In this document: piece by piece, positions 25,356 through 30,203 of the stretch | Position numbering within the stretch: position 1 is the stretch's first letter | Layout of the letters: every line of letters starts with the position of its first letter | From: Bacillota bacterium | GTDB taxonomy: Bacteria > Bacillota > Clostridia > Acetivibrionales > DSM-1351 | DNA: 30,203 bases | Direction of reading: 5' to 3' | Assembly (NCBI GenBank): GCA_023416275.1 | Contig: JAEZIB010000153.1 | Span: forward strand, 1-30,203 | Notes under the pieces: model-generated | Database searches by the model: none | The model's input: only the letters and a program-made list of their open reading frames with translations | Told to the model about the DNA's origin: nothing | Translations under genes and position numbers: made by a program

Positions 25356-26267
25356 ATGTTCACAGACAGAAGATTAACAGAAGCATACAACAATGCCAAA
25401 GTAGAGTATTTTGACAATACTTCTAAATATATATTTTTTAGTGATTTACACAGAGGTGACGACAGTGTATCAGATGAATTTTGCAGAAATCAAAGCCTTT
25501 TCTTGCATGCTCTTGATTATTACTTTAATCAAGGCTATGTTTACGTTGAGGCAGGTGACGGAGATGAACTCTGGGAATATCCAAAATTCAAACATATAAG
25601 ACTTGCACACAGCGATGTTTTTTTAGTTATCAAAAAGTTTTTTGATGATAAAAGGTTAGTTTTGCTTTATGGAAATCATAATATTTATCTAAAAAATAAA
25701 GCCTTCGTCAAAAAAAATTATTACAACTATTACGATGAATACAATCAGGATTATCATGAATTTCTTAAGGGGCTTGAACCTTTTGAAGCACTACTTCTAA
25801 AAAGCTCCTCTACAGGTCAGGAAATTCTAACTGTCCATGGTCATCAGGGTGATTTTATTAATGATCAATTTTGGGTAGTGGCGATGTTTTTTTTAAGATA
25901 CTTCTGGCGATTCATGCATGTTGTAGGTTTCCAAAACCCATCTAGCCCCGCAAGAAACATGTACAAAAGACACAAAATCGAAAAGAATTATAAGAAATGG
26001 ATTGAAAGACATGAAATGATGCTAATTTGCGGTCACACTCATAGACCTAAATTTCCAAAAAGCGAAGAACTGCCTTACTTTAATACTGGCTGCGGTATTC
26101 ATACGAGAGGTATAACGGGTATAGAAATATTAGGGGGTAAAATATTAATGGTGGATTGGAGAATTCTAGCTGACAAGGATGGAGTTCTTCAGGTTGAAAG
26201 ACATGTTATGAGAGGCCCTGAGCCAATTGAGAACTTTGACTTTAAAAGCAATCATTTTGTAAATTGA
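25356..26267 (+). CDS. Calcineurin-like metallophosphoesterase
   Basis: A 303-residue two-metal phosphoesterase. The motifs are in order: FSDLHRGDD (D-x-H), EAGDGDELWE (GD), LLYGNHN (GNH[N]), TVHGHQGDFIND (GH-x-x-D) and LICGHTHRPKF (GHTH). The D-x-H, GNHN and GHxxGD arrangement recalls LpxH-like UDP-diacylglucosamine hydrolases and other membrane-active esterases, but a Gram-positive host makes lipid A work unlikely, so the substrate is unknown. The ATG at 25356 has GGAG 9 bases upstream; a GTG three codons earlier is less likely. It is a single gene with a 258-base gap before the helicase. Confidence 0.88.
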   Translation: MFTDRRLTEAYNNAKVEYFDNTSKYIFFSDLHRGDDSVSDEFCRNQSLFLHALDYYFNQGYVYVEAGDGDELWEYPKFKHIRLAHSDVFLVIKKFFDDKRLVLLYGNHNIYLKNKAFVKKNYYNYYDEYNQDYHEFLKGLEPFEALLLKSSSTGQEILTVHGHQGDFINDQFWVVAMFFLRYFWRFMHVVGFQNPSSPARNMYKRHKIEKNYKKWIERHEMMLICGHTHRPKFPKSEELPYFNTGCGIHTRGITGIEILGGKILMVDWRILADKDGVLQVERHVMRGPEPIENFDFKSNHFVN

Positions 26268-26481
26268 ATACTTTTCATTTGATAAGACTCCAACACTGAT
26301 AATTAACAACAGAGAAAGTTAAAATTAATACAAGTTAATTACCAATTTCAAAAGCATAAATTAAATTTACAATGCATTAAATTATGTTATAAATTATCGA
26401 AATATAAATATTATACAAATTTTACATCATTTTTTAGCTTTTTTCTCAATTCAGCCTATAACATATCTAGAACAAATCATA

Positions 26482-26500
26482 AGTAAATGGTATAATTAAT
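26482..26500 (+). promoter_or_regulatory. Extended -10 promoter of the helicase gene
   Basis: TGGTATAAT (near 26488-26496) is a perfect -10 hexamer with the TG extension, about 30 bases before the helicase start. The -35 region is poor, as often seen with extended -10 promoters. Confidence 0.55.
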
Positions 26501-26525
26501 ACAACTATATAAACGAAAGAAGATA

Positions 26526-28205
26526 ATGATGAATAAGAGTTTTAGTGAATTGGGCATTTCGCCCCCAATATTAAAAGCCTTAGAAGAAATGGGCTTTGAA
26601 GAACCTACTGAAGTACAAGGCAGAGCAATACCTCATATTTTAAACAAGGAAGATTTAATTGTAATGTCAAAGACAGGCAGCGGAAAAACCGCTGTTTTTG
26701 GTGTCCCCATGCTGCAGCTGACCGATTGCAAGGCATTAGAACCACAAGGATTGATTCTTACTCCCACAAGGGAATTAGCTGTACAAATCGATAATGATAT
26801 TAAGCAATACTCAAAGCATCTAACCCACAGAACAACAGCAGTGTACGGGCAGCATAGTATAAGTATTGAAATTCAAGCTCTTGCCAAGGGCACTTCTATA
26901 GTTACCGGAACTCCCGGACGTGTATTTGATCACATACAACAAGGCAATTTAAAAACAAAAAGTATAGGCTTTTTAGTACTTGACGAAGCTGACAGGATGC
27001 TTGATATGGGCTTTCTGGATCAGGTTGTAAAAATTATCAAAACCATTCCGAGAGAAAGAGTAACCTTGCTATTTTCTGCAACAATGCCTCCTGAAATGCA
27101 TAAAATATGCAGAAACTATATGAAAAATCCTGTGACTATTGAGATTGAATCACAGACTATGACTGTAGATACTATTCGACAGATATATTATCGTGTGAAT
27201 AATAATGAGAAAAATACACAATTAAACCGCCTGCTTATGCTGGAAAGGCCTGAGAGCTGTATAATTTTCTGTAATACTCGTTTTGCTGTTGACAGAGTTC
27301 AAAGCTTCTTATCACGAAAGGGCTATTCCTGTCAGGCATTACATGGTGACATTCCACAGGCAAGACGTCTTAAAACTATACAGCAGTTCAAGCAGGGTGA
27401 GTTCCCTCTATTAGTAGCTACTGATGTTGCAGCCCGCGGTATTCATGTAGAGAGTTTATCGCTAGTTATCAATTATGATGTTCCTATAGATAAGGATAAT
27501 TATGTACATAGGATAGGCAGAACAGGCAGAGCTGGAAATGATGGTCGTGCTCTGAGTTTGGTTTCAAGTGACGATATTATGAGTCTATATGAAATTGAAG
27601 AGCATATTGGAGCAATGATTGCCGAAGAGGAATTGCCATCAGAGGATGTCTTAAATGAGCAAAAGGCTCAATGTGATGAATGGATTAAATCAGTATCACA
27701 CAAGATTAAATCAGCTCCTCGTTTATCTAATGATGCCCATATCAGAGAAAACCGCAATAAGCCGTCTCGAACTGCATCAGGAACAAATACCAGGAATGTT
27801 CACAATAAGCATTCTCACGATAAAAGTAAACAGCCATATGATAAGTATAGCAATGCTAAATCAACGAATAATGCACAGAGTAATCTGACTAAGAATGAAT
27901 TTAACGAGCGTCAAAAGCTTGATCGTAAAGCTAATTCCAGTAAACGTACAGCTTTTGCTGGCAAGCCAACAGGCACAACCCCTGTAAAGCAATATCCTAC
28001 TGATAGCAAGATTGCATCTGGCAAGGTAATTCACAGCAAAACTGTCAGCACAAAAGGCCGTATAGGAACTCCAGACAGTAAAGCTGCTGCTATTTCAAAT
28101 AACCAGTCAGCACATGGACACTCCACTGCTGCAGAAAGCAAAGTAACCCAGTCAAATAAAAAACCTCTCCTCAAGCGAATTATGCAACGTTTGTTTGGGA
28201 AGTAG
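26526..28205 (+). CDS. DEAD-box ATP-dependent RNA helicase
   Basis: A 559-residue RNA helicase that unwinds RNA duplexes, probably in ribosome assembly, RNA decay or cold growth. The Q motif (GFEEPTEVQ), Walker A SKTGSGKT (48-55), PTRELA, TPGR, DEAD within VLDEADRMLDMGF, SAT (LLFSATMP), ARGIH and HRIGRTGRAG are all present in about 1-370. Residues about 395-559 are a basic, Ser/Asn/Lys-rich, low-complexity tail, likely disordered and RNA-binding, ending in the basic helix LLKRIMQRLFGK. It lacks the DbpA/CshA-type RNA-binding domain. Two adjacent ATGs compete; the second (26529) has better spacing to AGAAG. Similar to CshA/DeaD/RhlE-type helicases, but I would not assign one. Confidence 0.93.
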   Translation: MMNKSFSELGISPPILKALEEMGFEEPTEVQGRAIPHILNKEDLIVMSKTGSGKTAVFGVPMLQLTDCKALEPQGLILTPTRELAVQIDNDIKQYSKHLTHRTTAVYGQHSISIEIQALAKGTSIVTGTPGRVFDHIQQGNLKTKSIGFLVLDEADRMLDMGFLDQVVKIIKTIPRERVTLLFSATMPPEMHKICRNYMKNPVTIEIESQTMTVDTIRQIYYRVNNNEKNTQLNRLLMLERPESCIIFCNTRFAVDRVQSFLSRKGYSCQALHGDIPQARRLKTIQQFKQGEFPLLVATDVAARGIHVESLSLVINYDVPIDKDNYVHRIGRTGRAGNDGRALSLVSSDDIMSLYEIEEHIGAMIAEEELPSEDVLNEQKAQCDEWIKSVSHKIKSAPRLSNDAHIRENRNKPSRTASGTNTRNVHNKHSHDKSKQPYDKYSNAKSTNNAQSNLTKNEFNERQKLDRKANSSKRTAFAGKPTGTTPVKQYPTDSKIASGKVIHSKTVSTKGRIGTPDSKAAAISNNQSAHGHSTAAESKVTQSNKKPLLKRIMQRLFGK

Positions 28206-28256
28206 GAAGGTGTATATGTGACCACACATATAACAGATTGTATTCGTAAATCAAAA

Positions 28257-28297
28257 CCAAAACCGAGGAAGTCGTAAAGTGCTTTCTCGGTTTTTGA
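28257..28297 (+). terminator. Rho-independent terminator after the helicase gene
   Basis: AAAACCGAG pairs with CTCGGTTTTT across a loop that itself contains AAGT.../...GCTT complements; the T-run follows. About 50 bases past the stop. Confidence 0.85.
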
Positions 28298-28444
28298 TAT
28301 TTCATAAATTATAGCGTTCTAATTATTATTAATTCTAACTACTTTTCCATCTCTTTTTTATCATTACCACGTATTATTTCTATCGAATTTCCAAATTATA
28401 AACTACATATGCAATCAACAGCCAATCATAAGGAGTAAATAACA

Positions 28445-30203
28445 ATGCTGCAATTGAAAGACATCACAAAAACCTATACAACTGGTGATTTTACACAAGT
28501 CGCATTAAATAATGTAAACCTTTCCTTCAGAAAAAACGAATTTGTTGCTATCCTTGGGGCAAGCGGTTCTGGCAAAACCACATGCTTAAATGTTATAGGC
28601 GGTTTAGACCATTATGATAGCGGTGACTTAATTATAAACGGTAAATCTACCAAATATTTTAAGGATGCCGATTGGGATGCTTACCGCAATAATAGCATAG
28701 GTTTTATTTTTCAAAGCTATAACCTTATTTCTCATTTGAGTATAATTGATAATGTAGAAATGGGCATGACACTAAGCGGTGTTTCAGCTAAAATAAAGCA
28801 CAAAAAAGCCTTAGAAGCTCTTGAAAGAGTTGGACTTAAGGAACATATTCACAAAAAACCAAATCAGCTCTCTGGCGGTCAAATGCAGAGAGTTGCTATT
28901 GCACGTGCTCTTGCCAATAATCCTGACATAATTTTGGCTGATGAACCAACAGGTGCGCTAGATACAACTACAAGTGAGCAAATCATGGAGCTTATTGAGG
29001 AAATTGCCCAAGACAAGCTTGTTGTTATGGTTACTCATAATTCTGAGCTTGCTGAGCGATATGCAGACCGTATTGTTAAATTCAAGGATGGTATTATGGT
29101 GGATGATAGTAATCCCTATGGCTCAGTGATTAAAGAGCTTGGCTATAAGCTAAAAAAAACAAGCATGAGCTTTTTCACCGCTCTTAAGTTATCCGGCAAA
29201 AATATCTCTACAAAAATGTGGAGAACTGCACTCACAGCTTTTGCTTCAAGTATTGGCATTATCGGGATAGCATTGGTTCTGAGTCTTTCTTCTGGATTTC
29301 AGCTGCAAATTGACAAGTTTCAGAAGGATGCTTTGTCGGAATTTCCAATTATAATTTCACAGTCCGCAATGAATATGGATGAGGAAACTATAAACAAAAT
29401 GAGGGACATGCGGAATACGCCCTTAGCCAGTCAAAAGGAATACACAGCTGATAAAAAGGTCTTTCTTTATGATCCCGCAGAAATCTCCATTGCCCATACA
29501 AACATTATCACTGAAGAGTATCTTGATTATATTAAAGCAATTAATCCCTCTATTTGCAACAGCATAGGTTATACAAGATTAGTTGGCATGAATCTGCTGC
29601 GCCAGATTAATGGCGAAATAAGACCTGTCTCTATGGCAATAGGCATAAATGTTGCCAGCGGTGGTGAAATGGATATGCAGTCCATGTCCTCAAGCATGAC
29701 TAATATGACCAGTATGAATGGAATTGGTCTGACCTCCTACCCAGAAACACTGGGCAAATCAGCAGAATCCTATTTAGAAAAAAATTACGATTTACTTGCA
29801 GGAGAATATCCTTCTGATGAAACAGGTCTGGTGCTTGTGGTTGATAATCAGAATCGTGTGGACTACAATGTACTTAAAAATCTTGGATTTACTGCTGATA
29901 ATGTTGATAGCATTGATTTTGAAAAAATAATTGGAACAGAATTTAAGCTAATTGACAATGACCATTATTATACTGAAACCGAGCTAGGTAGCTTTATTCC
30001 AGATAATGATTATGACGCTATGTATAACTCTAAAGACAGTATTACATTAAAAATATCAGGAATTATCCGATTAAAGCCAAGCGTTTCTCTAGGTGTTCTC
30101 GGCAATGGAATTGCCTACAGCGACAAGCTAGTTCAGAGAATTACTGACAATGCAAATAGCTCCGAAATAGTTATTGCTCAACGTGAAGCAGACTACAATG
30201 TTA
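28445..30203 (+). CDS. ABC transporter, ATPase fused to FtsX-like permease (3' end cut off)
   Basis: At least 586 residues, continuing past the window. The N-terminal 225 residues are a MacB/LolD-type ATPase: Walker A GASGSGKTT (38-46), FIFQSYNLI (Q-loop), the signature LSGGQ, ILADEPTGALD and VVMVTHN. A linker leads to the first membrane segment (about 268-290, TALTAFASSIGIIGIALVL), then a large outside domain of the FtsX-like/MacB type. Full members are 900-1100 residues with three more membrane segments near the end. The outside domain contains a Met/Ser-rich run (29669-29720). Such proteins export or resist peptides or lipids. The ATG has AAGGAG 9 bases upstream. Confidence 0.92.
   Translation, partial: MLQLKDITKTYTTGDFTQVALNNVNLSFRKNEFVAILGASGSGKTTCLNVIGGLDHYDSGDLIINGKSTKYFKDADWDAYRNNSIGFIFQSYNLISHLSIIDNVEMGMTLSGVSAKIKHKKALEALERVGLKEHIHKKPNQLSGGQMQRVAIARALANNPDIILADEPTGALDTTTSEQIMELIEEIAQDKLVVMVTHNSELAERYADRIVKFKDGIMVDDSNPYGSVIKELGYKLKKTSMSFFTALKLSGKNISTKMWRTALTAFASSIGIIGIALVLSLSSGFQLQIDKFQKDALSEFPIIISQSAMNMDEETINKMRDMRNTPLASQKEYTADKKVFLYDPAEISIAHTNIITEEYLDYIKAINPSICNSIGYTRLVGMNLLRQINGEIRPVSMAIGINVASGGEMDMQSMSSSMTNMTSMNGIGLTSYPETLGKSAESYLEKNYDLLAGEYPSDETGLVLVVDNQNRVDYNVLKNLGFTADNVDSIDFEKIIGTEFKLIDNDHYYTETELGSFIPDNDYDAMYNSKDSITLKISGIIRLKPSVSLGVLGNGIAYSDKLVQRITDNANSSEIVIAQREADYNV

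Overview
The window looks like chromosomal DNA of a low-GC, Gram-positive, probably anaerobic and spore-forming Clostridia-type bacterium. The reasons are AT-rich spacers, strong GGAGG ribosome-binding sites, several lipoprotein signal peptides, a T-box leader and a GerMN-domain lipoprotein. I cannot fix the genus from sequence alone.

Region 1 (about 394-8132, minus strand) is a flavin-based extracellular electron transfer (EET) locus like the one described in Listeria. Transcription order is ndh2 (type II NADH dehydrogenase with a membrane extension), dmkB and dmkA (synthesis of a dedicated demethylmenaquinone), eetA and eetB (accessory membrane proteins), pplA (a lipoprotein with two FMN-binding repeats) and apbE/fmnB (a lipoprotein FMN transferase). 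Electrons would pass from NADH to Ndh2, then to the quinone, then to covalent FMN on PplA outside the cell. A small Cys-rich DUF1540 gene follows, and the first codons of another gene sit at the window edge. Ndh2 also carries an SGAT tetrapeptide in its predicted outside loop, a possible second FMN attachment site.

Region 2 (about 8133-12225) is a long spacer with structured leader repeats, a Ca2+-type P-type ATPase (plus strand), terminators and a small zinc-ribbon protein.

Region 3 (12537-16361, minus) holds a J-domain/DUF1232 protein, a membrane zinc metallopeptidase and a small protein that look like one operon, then a GerMN lipoprotein.

Region 4 (16286-20779, minus) holds a STAND NTPase with ten kinesin-light-chain-type TPRs, translationally coupled to a membrane-anchored protein, then an ASCH-domain protein. 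It has the look of a sensor or defence island, but this is not proven.

Region 5 (20794-24435, minus) has a fused TIM-barrel isomerase/acyl-CoA ligase controlled by a T-box leader whose specifier reads as Leu (CUC), then a VOC-family gene.

Region 6 (25356-30203, plus) has a metallophosphoesterase, a DEAD-box RNA helicase and an ABC transporter gene (ATPase fused to FtsX-like permease) cut by the window end.

A similar sequence ending in GGAGGTTA at the ribosome-binding site recurs before apbE, pplA, the ATPase and the GerMN lipoprotein. I do not recognise it as a known riboswitch class; it is the best candidate here for an undescribed regulatory RNA family.
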